In this document: piece after piece, positions 31,761 through 40,371 of the stretch
How positions within the stretch are numbered: position 1 is the first letter of the stretch
How the letters are laid out: each line of letters opens with the position of its first letter
Notes under the pieces: model-generated
Told to the model about the DNA's origin: nothing
Database searches by the model: none
The model's input: only the letters and a program-made list of their open reading frames with translations
Assembly: GCA_046330135.1 (NCBI GenBank)
Contig: JAXLTI010000007.1
Coordinates: forward strand, 248,001 to 312,000
Direction: 5' to 3'
DNA: 64,000 nt
From: CAYYFX01 sp046330135
GTDB taxonomy: Bacteria > ARS69
Translations under genes and position numbers: made by a program

Positions 31761-34271
31761 TCAGAGCGGGGCTTCGGAGGGTTCGGGCTCGGCGAGGAAC
31801 TTCGCCACGAGGAGCGTCAGGTCGTCGGGCAGGGTGCCCCCGACGAACGCCTCGACGGCCGTCGCGATGCTCTCGACGAGCGGGCCGCTCGGCAGATGCG
31901 CGACGCGCCGCAGGAGGGACTCCAGGCGCGAGCGGCCGAACTCCTCGTCGGCGTCGTTGAGGACGTCGGTGACTCCGTCGCTGTAGAGGAGCAGCAGATC
32001 CCCCGCGGCGAACGTGCGCGTCCCCGCGCGATACTGGGCGCCGGGCTCGACGCCGAGCAGGAGACCTCCCTCGTCGAGATGATCCAGCGTCCCGTCGCGC
32101 CGCACGATGAGCCCGGCGGGGTGGCCGGCGTTCACGTAGTGGAAGGCGCGCCGCGGCAGATCGAGATACCCGAAGAGCAGGCTCGCGAAGGTCCCCGGGT
32201 CCACGTCGCGGCAGAGGCGCTCGTTCACCTTGCGGATCACCGGCTCGGGCGTCGAATCGCGCCCGGCCTCCGCGCGAAGGGTCGCCTGGAGACCCGAGAG
32301 GATGAGCGCGGCCGGCACGCCCTTGCCCGAGACGTCGGCCACCGCGAGACCGAGGGCGCCGTCGCCGAGCTCCAGGAAGTCGTAGAGGTCGCCGCCCACC
32401 TCGCGACACGGCCGCGTGATCGCGGCGATGTCCACGCCGGCGCGCTTCGGCACCTCGCGCGGCAGGAGGCTGGCCTGGATCCGCTTCGCGACGGCGAGCT
32501 CCTCCTCCAGGCGGCGGCGCTCCAGGGCCTCTTCGTGCAGCCGCGAGCTGGACAGCGCCGTGCCCGCCTGGTCCCCGATCGTCGCGAGCAGCTCGAGGTC
32601 CTCCGCTCCGTAGCGCTCGTCCTCGTCCTTCGCGCTCAGGACGAGAATGCCTTCCAGCGCGCGCTCGCGTGGAAGGAACACGAGGACGCGCGCGTCGAGG
32701 GCGGCGAGAAGCGCGCGCTCCTCGAGGGGCAGTCGCCCGAAGCGCGCCGCGTCCTGCGCCGGCCCGACCGGCACGGGGCCGTCCACCTCCGCCCACCAGT
32801 CGAGGAGAGCGGGGGAGGGCTCGAAGACCGGAATGGGGATCTCCGACTGCCCGAGGCCCCGCGTTCCGGCGACGTGCAGCGAAGCCTCCCGCGACGAGCG
32901 CAGGAAGAGCGCCGCGCGAGAGACGTTCAGCACCTCGGGCAGCCGCTCGACGAGCACGCGTACGAGCTCGTCGCGCTCGAGGAAGGTGGCGAGGAGCCGC
33001 GAGAAATCGTGGAGCGTCCGCCGGTAGGCGTAACGCCGGCGGTAGAGCGCGCGGTCCACGAGCGCCTGCAGGCGATCGCGGACGGGGAGGAAGAGCAGCG
33101 CCGCCGCGAACACCACCGAGAACGAGAGGAGCGCGCGCCCCGGTCCGGACGCCGCGAGCACCACGTGCCCGAGCACGTCGGTGATGAGGTAGTACGCCGT
33201 GACGAGCAGCGCGGTGAGCGCGCCGTACACCACGCTTCGCCGGACGACCATCTCCAGGTCCATGAGCCCGTAGCGGAGGATCGCGTGCCCGAAGCCCAGC
33301 GGCACGAGCGCGAGCGTCGCGAAGGCGTAACGGTCTCCGGGCAGCTCCACTTGCGGCACGATGGCCAGGACGCCCGAGAGGAGCAGGGGCGGAAGGATGC
33401 CGAGCGCCGTCGCGGGCAGCAGGAAGCGAACGCTCCGCCGGAGGACCGGCGACGACAGCGAGCGCACGCCGCGCACGAACGATACGAGGCCCCAGAGGAT
33501 CATGCCGACGAAGATGAGCGCGGTGATCGTTTGGAAGGTGAGCGCCGCGGGAGAGACGGGGCGGCCGAGCAGGACCAGGTCGATGTCGAACATGACCGAG
33601 AGCGGCATGCCCACGATCGCGGGCACGTAGAGAAGCCACGCGCGCCGCGAGTCCTTCGCGAGGAAGCGGGCGCGTCGCGGGAAGCTCAGGAAGAAGTGCA
33701 GCACGACCGCCGGCAGCACGAGGCTGGCGAGGTCCAGCGCGAGCTTGTTCGCGAGGAACGCGTCGCGCGTCACGAGCCTCGTATCCGGGAACAGCAGTCG
33801 ACAGAACAGGAGGTTCATCAGGAAGAACAGGGTCGCGACGCGGTCCGAGCGACTGAGGAAGACGACGAGACCCGTCACGAGGAACAGGGCGGCGATTCCT
33901 CCGTTGATCAGCTGGCGGACCAGCTCTCCGCGCGGCGTGGAGGCGGGGAGGAGGCGAACCGTGCGGTGCTCCCCCGAGGCGGTCCGGAGCTCCACTTCCA
34001 CGCTGCCGTCGGGGGCGGCGCGGTACTCCCAGTGGCGCGCCCACGGGACGCCGCCGAAACGGAGGACGTACTCCCCCTTGTGGACGCCGGCGGCCTCGGC
34101 CGGCGATCCCGCCACGACTCGGCGCACGGAGTCGTCGGGGCCGGGGATGAGCCCCCACCACGGGCGGTTCGGGAGGGACAGCAGCGTCCCGCAGAGCTGC
34201 GTGAGGAGGAAGAAGGCGGCGGCCACCCCGACGAGATAGCCGGCCGTACTGCGGCGTCGATAGCCTCGCAT
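31761..34271 (-). CDS. Membrane SpoIIE-type protein phosphatase with PDZ and GAF domains
   Basis: About 836 residues. A first membrane helix is followed by a periplasmic PDZ-like domain (SVRRVVAGSPAEAAGVHKGEYVLRFGG, in part). Six to eight further helices, a GAF domain (about 410-570), a short coiled coil (LEEELAVAKRIQASLLPREV) and an RsbU/SpoIIE PP2C domain follow. The metal-binding residues are intact (GGDLYDF, ADVSGKGVPAAL, NAGHPAGL, LLYSDGVTD, PDDLTLLV). Such enzymes dephosphorylate STAS antagonists in partner-switching pathways. A STAS protein is encoded at 43835-44194, but no RsbW-type kinase is seen. The ATG at 34271 was chosen because the first helix follows. In-frame starts extend to 34340. 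Confidence 0.88.
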   Translation of the reverse strand: MRGYRRRSTAGYLVGVAAAFFLLTQLCGTLLSLPNRPWWGLIPGPDDSVRRVVAGSPAEAAGVHKGEYVLRFGGVPWARHWEYRAAPDGSVEVELRTASGEHRTVRLLPASTPRGELVRQLINGGIAALFLVTGLVVFLSRSDRVATLFFLMNLLFCRLLFPDTRLVTRDAFLANKLALDLASLVLPAVVLHFFLSFPRRARFLAKDSRRAWLLYVPAIVGMPLSVMFDIDLVLLGRPVSPAALTFQTITALIFVGMILWGLVSFVRGVRSLSSPVLRRSVRFLLPATALGILPPLLLSGVLAIVPQVELPGDRYAFATLALVPLGFGHAILRYGLMDLEMVVRRSVVYGALTALLVTAYYLITDVLGHVVLAASGPGRALLSFSVVFAAALLFLPVRDRLQALVDRALYRRRYAYRRTLHDFSRLLATFLERDELVRVLVERLPEVLNVSRAALFLRSSREASLHVAGTRGLGQSEIPIPVFEPSPALLDWWAEVDGPVPVGPAQDAARFGRLPLEERALLAALDARVLVFLPRERALEGILVLSAKDEDERYGAEDLELLATIGDQAGTALSSSRLHEEALERRRLEEELAVAKRIQASLLPREVPKRAGVDIAAITRPCREVGGDLYDFLELGDGALGLAVADVSGKGVPAALILSGLQATLRAEAGRDSTPEPVIRKVNERLCRDVDPGTFASLLFGYLDLPRRAFHYVNAGHPAGLIVRRDGTLDHLDEGGLLLGVEPGAQYRAGTRTFAAGDLLLLYSDGVTDVLNDADEEFGRSRLESLLRRVAHLPSGPLVESIATAVEAFVGGTLPDDLTLLVAKFLAEPEPSEAPL

Positions 34272-34341
34272 CGCGCCCGCGACCTCCGGCGAGCGCTGGC
34301 GTGCGCCCGCCAACGACCGGACTTCGCACCTTCTCGGCAAG

Positions 34342-34375
34342 GCTTGTCAACGTGATTTCACGGTGAATGACAAGC
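34342..34375. promoter_or_regulatory. Nested inverted repeat between divergent genes
   Basis: GCTTGTCA (34342-34349) and TGACAAGC (34368-34375) are a perfect 8-bp inverted repeat 18 bases apart. Inside them lies a second dyad, CGTGA-TT-TCACG (34351-34362). It sits between the divergent phosphatase and TPR genes, so an operator serving one or both is more likely than a terminator. Both outer arms include TTGTCA, a possible -35 hexamer on each strand, without convincing -10 partners. Confidence 0.5.
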
Positions 34376-34544
34376 TCTAGCGGGCCGCTGCTCGATGGCT
34401 GGGGGCGCGGCCGGCACACTCGCGGAGGCCCGCCTGCCGAAGGAGGTCGCGAATCCTCGGGAACGTGGCTTGTCGACGCCGCCGTCCGATGTTACGATCC
34501 CGCGTCGTTTCCCGACCTCGCCCCATCGCTTCGAGGAGCCGATC

Positions 34545-35228
34545 GTGTCCGAACGCCTGACCAAGCGGCAGCTCAAGCACGATCAGTTCCTGGAGTTCCT
34601 CCAAGAGGCGGCTGTTTTCGCGCGGCATCACGCGTTCTACGTGGCCGCCGGTCTCATCGTGTTCGTCGCCGCCGTCGCGCTGGCCGTCCGCATCGGCGGC
34701 TCCGCGGCAGGACCCCGCGTGGACAACTCGGGGGCCGAGAAGGCGCTGTCCGAGGCCCGCACTCAGTTCGCGATGGGCCAGATGGATGCGGGACGCAAGG
34801 CGCTCGAGCAGCTCCGGGCCAGCCACGGAGGGGCCCGAGCCGGCCGCGAGGCCACGTACATCCTCGCCAACGCGTACTACGAGTCCGGGGACTGGGCCAA
34901 GGCGGCGGACGCCTTTCGCGCCTTCCTCGACAAGCCGCTCTACAAGGACTTGATGCTGGACGGCGCCCACATGGGTCTCGCCGCGTGCAAGGAGCAGAGC
35001 GGGGATGTCGCGGGCGCCCTCGAGGACTACAAGAAGCTCTGGACCGCGGCCCTCCAGCCCGGAACCCGCATCGAGGCAGCGCTGTCCGCCGCACGCTGCG
35101 CGCGCGCCCTCGGACGCCCCGCCGACGCCCGCGCCATGTACCAGGCCCTCATCGACGCGTATCCGGACGCGACCCCCGCGCAAGACGCCCGCTTCGGCCT
35201 CATGACCCTCGGGCCCGCGTCTTCCTGA
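34545..35228 (+). CDS. Membrane-anchored tetratricopeptide-repeat protein (YfgM/BamD-like)
   Basis: 227 residues. A basic cytoplasmic N-terminus (SERLTKRQLKHDQFLEFLQE) is followed by a membrane helix at about 31-52 (FYVAAGLIVFVAAVALAV). About four TPR-like helical pairs come next (ALSEARTQFAMGQMDAGRKALEQL, ATYILANAYYESGDWAKAADAF, GDVAGALEDYKKLW, LGRPADARAMYQALI, each in part). The layout is that of YfgM-type periplasmic chaperone-associated proteins. The GTG at 34545 has GAGGAG six bases upstream. It is monocistronic. Confidence 0.8.
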   Translation: MSERLTKRQLKHDQFLEFLQEAAVFARHHAFYVAAGLIVFVAAVALAVRIGGSAAGPRVDNSGAEKALSEARTQFAMGQMDAGRKALEQLRASHGGARAGREATYILANAYYESGDWAKAADAFRAFLDKPLYKDLMLDGAHMGLAACKEQSGDVAGALEDYKKLWTAALQPGTRIEAALSAARCARALGRPADARAMYQALIDAYPDATPAQDARFGLMTLGPASS

Positions 35229-35686
35229 CCGGGGCCGCGCTTCGGTGAGAGAGCGCCGGGGGGGAGCCGCACGCCGGCCCGCCCGCAACGCCCAGGGCAC
35301 GTCCTGCACGATCTCGCAGAGTCGAGCCCACGCACCATGCACCGTCCTTCGGAAGTGATTGCCGTAAGAGGCGACCTAGAAGGCGGTTCCGGCGGTGTTC
35401 CCGATTCCGATCCTCGCCGTATAACTTGACATAAGATCTCTTTGCGGACATTCGGCGACGGCGCCGTGGCGCCCGTGCGCCGCTCCCGGCCGCCCGGCGG
35501 ACCCCTCCGCGCCGCCCCGCCGCTCGGGAGCCGGCCTGGGGCGAACGCTTCCCCACCCGGAAGGCTCCGAAGGACCTCGGCGCCCGGCGGGCTCTTGCGG
35601 GGGCTTCCTGGACAGTTGGCCGAGCGCTCGCGGTCGTGCGGAATCGGCAGAGTTCGTCAGTCCTGACGCGGTCTGGCCGACGATCC
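35229..35686. other. 458-base intergenic region, no gene supported
   Basis: It lies between the convergent TPR gene and leuS. It holds an AT-richer patch at 35420-35450 with TTGACA but no convincing -10, a small hairpin CGTCAG-TC-CTGACG (35655-35668) near the leuS end, and GC-rich imperfect dyads at 35475-35540. A 30-codon ORF from ATG 35338 lacks a ribosome-binding site. No tRNA or structured RNA was recognised. Confidence 0.6.
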
Positions 35687-38287
35687 TCAGACGACGACGT
35701 TCACCAGCCGTCCGGGAACCACGATGACCTTGCGCGGCGCCTTCCCTTCGAGCGCGCGCCGTACGCTCTCGTCGGCCAGGGCCATGCGCTCGAGATCGGC
35801 GGCCGGCGTCTCGGGCTCCGTCTCGAACCGCGAGCGGACCTTCCCGTTCACCTGGACCACGATCTCCAGGAGCTGCGGGCGCGCCAGTTCGGCATCGAAC
35901 GTGGGCCAAGGCGTCTCCGAGAGCGCGCCACCGAGATCGAGGCGGCTCCAGATCTCTTCCGCGAGGTGCGGCGCGAACGGGGAGGTCAGCAGCGTCAGGA
36001 TCCGCTTGTCTTCGCGCGTGGCCGCTTCGGCCTTGGTCAGCTCGTTCACGTACTCCATGAGCGCGGCGATCGCCGTGTTGTGGCGGACGCGCTCGACGTC
36101 CTCGGTGACCTTGCGAATGGTCCGATGGCGGACCCGCTCATGCGGATCGCCGCCCGGCTCGGGGAACTGCGCGGCGCGCCACGCGCGATCCAGAAACCTC
36201 GCGACGCCCTGGATGCCTTTCTCGGACCACGGCTTGTCCACCTCCAGCGGCCCCATGAACATCTCGTAGAGCCGCAGAGCGTCGGCACCGTGCGTCTTCA
36301 CGACGTCGTCCGGATTGATGACGTTGCCGAGGGACTTCGACATCTTCTCGCCGTTCTCGCCGAGGATCATCCCCTGGTTCATCAGCTTCTGGAACGGCTC
36401 CTTCGTCGAGACGTAGCCGAGGTCGAAGAGCACCTTGTGCCAGAAGCGCGCGTACAGCAGGTGCAGCACGGCGTGCTCGGCGCCGCCGATGTAGACATCC
36501 ACCGGCATCCACGCGCGCTCCTTCGCCGGATCGACGAGCGCGCGCGAGTTCGCGGGATCGATGTAGCGCAGGTAGTACCAGCAGGAGCCGGCCCACTGGG
36601 GCATGGTGTTCGTCTCGCGCAGGTGCTTCTTCCCGGTCCGCGGGTCTACCACTTCGATCCAGGCGCCCGCCTTGGCCAGCAACGGCTCCGGCTTGCCCGT
36701 AGGCCGGAAGTCCTCCAGTTCCGGTAGAACCAGAGGCAGCTCGTCGTCCGGCACCGGGATGACCTCGCCGTCGTCGCCGTGCAACAAGGGGATCGGCTCG
36801 CCCCAGTAGCGCTGGCGACTGAACAACCAGTCGCGGAGCTTCGTCTGGGACGCGGCGCGGCCGTAGCCCCGGCTCTCGAGCCACTCCACGATCCGTTGGC
36901 TCCCGGCTTCCACGTCCAGGCCGTCCAGGCTCACGCCGGGGCCCGTGGACGACACGTAGCGGGCCCCCGCCGGCTCCTCCCCTGGCAGGACCGGCTGCCC
37001 GTGCACGGCCAGGATCGGACGGATGGGGATGCCCTTCTCGCGCGCGAACTCGTGGTCGCGCTCGTCGTGCCCGGGAACGCCCATGATCGCGCCGGTGCCG
37101 TATCCCATCAGCACGTAGTCCGCGATCCACACCGGGACCGGCTCGCCGCTCGCCGGGTTGATCACGAAGCCGCCGGTGTCCACGCCGGTCTTCGCCTTGG
37201 ACTGGTCCGTGCGCTCGAGCTCGCTCTTATGGGCGGCCTCGCTGCGGTAGGCGTCCACGGCCGACCGGCACGCGGGCGTGGTGAAGCGGTCCACGAGCGG
37301 ATGCTCGGGAGACAGCACCATGAACGTGACGCCGAAGATGGTGTCCGGACGCGTCGTGTAGACGCGGATCGTGTCCGCCGGCGGGCTCGGCGCGAAGGTG
37401 CGGCGCGCGCGAACGTCCGCCGACGCCGCCGGGAAGTCGATCTCCGCGCCCGTGGACTTCCCGATCCAGTTGCGCTGCATCTGCTTGACCGCCTCCGGCC
37501 ACTCCACGTCCTCGAGGTCGGCCAGGAGGCGATCCGCGTAGGCGGTGATCCGCAGCATCCACTGCCGCAGCGGGAGGCGCACCACCGGGTATCCGCCGCG
37601 CTCGCTCCGCCCGTCGACGATCTCCTCGTTCGCGAGCACGGTGCCGAGCTCCGGGCACCAGTTCACCGGCACGCCGGCCTGGTACGCGAGCCGCCGCGCG
37701 TCCCGGTAGCGACGAACCTCCGCCTCGCCCTGCGCGCGTACCTCCGCGGGGATCGGCAACTCCTCGATGGGACGCGCGCGCTGCGCCCCCTCGTCGTACC
37801 AGGAGCCGAAGAGGCGCAGGAAGATCCACTGCGTCCAGCGGTAGTACCCGGGCTCGGTGGTGTTGACCTCGCGGTCCCAGTCGTACGAGAGGCCGAGCAT
37901 TCGCACCTGGCGCCGGAAGTTCTCCACGTTCTGCTTCGTGGTGACGCGCGGATGGACGCCGGTCTGGACCGCGTACTGCTCGGCGGGCAGGCCGAACGCG
38001 TCCCAGCCCATCGGGTGCAGCACGCGGAAGCCGCGCATGCGCTTGTATCGCGCGAGAATGTCCGCGGCGACGTACGACTCCGGATGCCCCACGTGGAGCC
38101 CCGAGCCCGACGGGTACGGGAACATGACGAGGACGTAGTACTTCGGGCGGTCGTCGATCTCGTCCGGCGTGCGGAACGTCTTCTCGGCGAGCCAGCGCGC
38201 CTGCCACTTCGCCTCGCTCTCGGCGAAGGGGTAGCGCGCTCCGTCCGACCACGTCTCGCGCACGGGCTTGCTCGGGATCGTCTCCAT
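35687..38287 (-). CDS. leuS: Leucyl-tRNA synthetase
   Basis: 866 residues, normal length. LeuS charges tRNA-Leu in the cytoplasm. The HIGH-type motif is HVGH in FPYPSGSGLHVGHPE. The KMSKS motif is intact (KMSKSLGNVINPDD). The editing (CP1) domain lies between them with TTRPDTIFGVTFMVLSPEH (in part) and GTGAIMGVPGHDERD. The WYYLRYIDP and anticodon-binding C-terminal segments (QVNGKVRSRFE) follow. The ATG at 38287 begins METIPSKPVRETW. It lies 20 bases downstream of lptE, a common pairing. Confidence 0.98.
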   Translation of the reverse strand: METIPSKPVRETWSDGARYPFAESEAKWQARWLAEKTFRTPDEIDDRPKYYVLVMFPYPSGSGLHVGHPESYVAADILARYKRMRGFRVLHPMGWDAFGLPAEQYAVQTGVHPRVTTKQNVENFRRQVRMLGLSYDWDREVNTTEPGYYRWTQWIFLRLFGSWYDEGAQRARPIEELPIPAEVRAQGEAEVRRYRDARRLAYQAGVPVNWCPELGTVLANEEIVDGRSERGGYPVVRLPLRQWMLRITAYADRLLADLEDVEWPEAVKQMQRNWIGKSTGAEIDFPAASADVRARRTFAPSPPADTIRVYTTRPDTIFGVTFMVLSPEHPLVDRFTTPACRSAVDAYRSEAAHKSELERTDQSKAKTGVDTGGFVINPASGEPVPVWIADYVLMGYGTGAIMGVPGHDERDHEFAREKGIPIRPILAVHGQPVLPGEEPAGARYVSSTGPGVSLDGLDVEAGSQRIVEWLESRGYGRAASQTKLRDWLFSRQRYWGEPIPLLHGDDGEVIPVPDDELPLVLPELEDFRPTGKPEPLLAKAGAWIEVVDPRTGKKHLRETNTMPQWAGSCWYYLRYIDPANSRALVDPAKERAWMPVDVYIGGAEHAVLHLLYARFWHKVLFDLGYVSTKEPFQKLMNQGMILGENGEKMSKSLGNVINPDDVVKTHGADALRLYEMFMGPLEVDKPWSEKGIQGVARFLDRAWRAAQFPEPGGDPHERVRHRTIRKVTEDVERVRHNTAIAALMEYVNELTKAEAATREDKRILTLLTSPFAPHLAEEIWSRLDLGGALSETPWPTFDAELARPQLLEIVVQVNGKVRSRFETEPETPAADLERMALADESVRRALEGKAPRKVIVVPGRLVNVVV

Positions 38288-38307
38288 GCGTCCTTGCTCC
38301 GGCGCGC

Positions 38308-38829
38308 CTACCAGGCCTGAAGCGTGCGGTTGATGATGTCGTCCGTCAGCTTCGCCAGGACTCGCCCGATCCCGATCTCCTCGGTCTCGGCGGCGTGTCC
38401 GCCCACCGCGGCGAAGTTGTACGTGTCCCACTGCGCGAGATGCTTCTCTTCCCAGATCACGTGGTTCTTCCGCACGTCCACGTAGCGGGCTTCGAGCACG
38501 ATCTCCACGCGATACGTCTGCACGTTCTCCTGCGCGTCGAACGTGAACGGCTCGCGACGGTACTCCAGGACCTGCGCCTCCACGATCGAGTCCGCGTCCT
38601 TCTCGCTGACCACCTTCAGCGACTGGTCCTTGAGGAAGGCCTCGGTCAGCGAGTCCGCGAGCGCCGTGCCGAGGTCCCCGCGGTTCGTCTTGTTCTCGGG
38701 AAGCGGCACCGCCACCGAGCGGATGTGATCCGGCAGGAGCGACGACGAGAACCCGTACGCCCCGCAACCGGCCGCGCCGAGGGCCCCGGCGAGAACGAGA
38801 AGCCGTCCCATGGCACGCCCAGGCTGCAT
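38308..38829 (-). CDS. lptE: LPS-assembly lipoprotein LptE-like
   Basis: 173 residues. The lipoprotein signal has a lipobox (GALGAAGC, Cys near residue 22), followed by the LptE fold: YGFSSSLLPDHIRSVAVPLPENKT (in part), TALADSLTEAFLKD, VEAQVLEYRREPFTFD and a C-terminal helix. LptE plugs the LptD barrel that inserts lipopolysaccharide in the outer membrane, so this supports a didermic envelope. The start could be the first Met or Met7 (38811), and neither has a strong ribosome-binding site. It is adjacent to leuS, as in many genomes. Confidence 0.88.
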   Translation of the reverse strand: MQPGRAMGRLLVLAGALGAAGCGAYGFSSSLLPDHIRSVAVPLPENKTNRGDLGTALADSLTEAFLKDQSLKVVSEKDADSIVEAQVLEYRREPFTFDAQENVQTYRVEIVLEARYVDVRKNHVIWEEKHLAQWDTYNFAAVGGHAAETEEIGIGRVLAKLTDDIINRTLQAW

Positions 38830-38899
38830 GGGGGGAGACTTTACGTCAGCGCCGGGAGGCGCGGAAGGCCTCAGTCGAGGAGGGCGCGCCGGGGGTAGC

Positions 38900-38912
38900 G
38901 GTCAACTTGACC
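38900..38912. promoter_or_regulatory. Perfect 13-bp palindrome upstream of lptE
   Basis: GGTCAACTTGACC is a perfect dyad around a central C, in the 132-base gap between the response-regulator stop and lptE. It contains TTGACC on both strands, but no good -10 lies at the right distance. An operator is likelier than a terminator, because the arms are too short for the latter. Confidence 0.4.
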
Positions 38913-38961
38913 ACTGCCGCGCCGGGAAGCCCTCTTGGCGGCGCAAACCCGAGGCGGAGGA

Positions 38962-40371
38962 CTAGTCGCGGGGCCGGCCGAGATCGTAGTTCTTCATCCT
39001 CGTCCGGAGCTTGTCGCGGTTCAGCTGGAGATACCGCGCGGCCTGGCTCTGGTTCCAGCCCGCCTTCTCGGACGCCTTGCGAAGCAGGTACCGCTCGAGC
39101 GACGCCACGAGCTCCTCGAAGGGGATCCCCGCCTCCGGGATCCCGCGCTCCTCGATGCGCCGCACCTCCGTGAGCAGCTCCGCCACGCCGGCCGCCGCCG
39201 TGGGTCCGCCGGGAATCTGCAGCATCGCCGCCTCGAGGACCTCGCCGTCGTGGAGGAGGACCGCGCGCTCCATGCAGTTCCGCAGCTCGCGGATGTTGCC
39301 GGGCCAGGAGTAGCGGGTAGCCGCCTCGAGCGCGCTCTCCCCGACGCGGACGAAGCGCTTTGCGAACGTCGCGGCGAACTCCTGCAAGAAGTGCTCGAGG
39401 AGAACCGGCATGTCTTCCGGACGATCGCGCAGCGGCGGAAGGTCGATGGGCACGACCTTCAAGCGGAAGTAGAGGTCCTCGCGGAAGCGCCCCGCCTCCA
39501 CCGCCTTCGCCAGATCGCGATTCGTGGCCGAGAGGACGCGCACGGAAACGTGGAGATCCTCGGTGCCGCCGACGCGCCGGAAGCTGGTGCGCTCGAGGAC
39601 GCGCAGGAGCTTGACCTGGATGCTGGGCGCCATCTCCCCCACTTCGTCCAGGAAGAGCGTGCCGCCGTCCGCCAGCTCGAGGAGCCCGCGCTTGCGCGCG
39701 AAGGCGTCCGTGAACGCCCCCTTCTCGTGGCCGAAGAGCTCGCTCTCCAGCAGGGGCTCCGGCAGGCTCGCGCAGTTGATCTCCAGGAAGGGCTTCTCCG
39801 CCCTGGCCGAGAGGCGGTGGATGAGATGCGCGACGTGCTCCTTCCCCGTCCCCGACTCCCCCTGGATCAGCACGGTGGTGGTCTCGCTCCGCGCGACTCT
39901 CCGCGCGAGATCGTAGATCTGCCGCATCTCCGGATTCCGGCTCTCCACGAACGCGTACCGGCGGTCCGAGAGGGCCCGGTAGTGGTCGCGCTCGCGCGCC
40001 ACACGCTCCAGCGCGAGCGACCGCTCCAGCGAGACCACCAGCTCGTCCACCTTCACGGGCTTCGTCACGTAGTCGAAGGCGCCCGCGCGGATCGCCTTCA
40101 CCGCGGTGGCGACATCCTCGGTCCCGGTCACCATGATCACGGGAACCTCGGGGTCCGCGGACACCAGGTCCCTCAGGACGGAGAGGCCGTCCCGCGCGGG
40201 GAGGTTCAAGTCCAGGAGAACCGCGTCCGGCCGCGAGAGGGTCACCTGCGCAGGCACGTCGCCCTCGCCCGGAAGCGCGGTCACGCGATAGCCGCGCTCC
40301 TCCAGCAGAGCGCCGAGCAGACGGCGGAACGACGCGTCGTCGTCCACCAGCGTGATACGCGCGCCGCTCAC
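38962..40371 (-). CDS. Sigma-54-dependent response regulator (AtoC/NtrC family)
   Basis: 469 residues, GTG overlapping the epimerase stop. The receiver is complete (VDDD, phosphoacceptor D54 in LLDLNLPARDG, K104 in VTKPV). The AAA+ domain has GESGTGKE and FLDEVGEM. The sigma-54 contact loop reads GAFTDA instead of GAFTGA. A Fis-type C-terminus ends the protein (GWNQSQAARYLQLNRDKLRTRMKNY, in part). No kinase is adjacent. It is the last gene of a unit with STAS, diguanylate cyclase, UDP-sugar dehydrogenase and epimerase genes, which links it to polysaccharide control. The Asp in the contact loop also occurs in some working activators, so it need not mean loss of function. Confidence 0.92.
   Translation of the reverse strand: MSGARITLVDDDASFRRLLGALLEERGYRVTALPGEGDVPAQVTLSRPDAVLLDLNLPARDGLSVLRDLVSADPEVPVIMVTGTEDVATAVKAIRAGAFDYVTKPVKVDELVVSLERSLALERVARERDHYRALSDRRYAFVESRNPEMRQIYDLARRVARSETTTVLIQGESGTGKEHVAHLIHRLSARAEKPFLEINCASLPEPLLESELFGHEKGAFTDAFARKRGLLELADGGTLFLDEVGEMAPSIQVKLLRVLERTSFRRVGGTEDLHVSVRVLSATNRDLAKAVEAGRFREDLYFRLKVVPIDLPPLRDRPEDMPVLLEHFLQEFAATFAKRFVRVGESALEAATRYSWPGNIRELRNCMERAVLLHDGEVLEAAMLQIPGGPTAAAGVAELLTEVRRIEERGIPEAGIPFEELVASLERYLLRKASEKAGWNQSQAARYLQLNRDKLRTRMKNYDLGRPRD

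Noticed and set aside
35338..35430. 30-codon ORF in the gap between the TPR gene and leuS
   Set aside because: No ribosome-binding site, no hydrophobic or conserved-looking pattern.
35426..35455. TTGACA in an AT-richer patch as a promoter
   Set aside because: No acceptable -10 at 16-18 bases on the + strand, and no gene downstream in that direction before leuS, which is oppositely oriented.
35687..38829. leuS-lptE adjacency as unusual
   Set aside because: This pairing is common in Gram-negative genomes.
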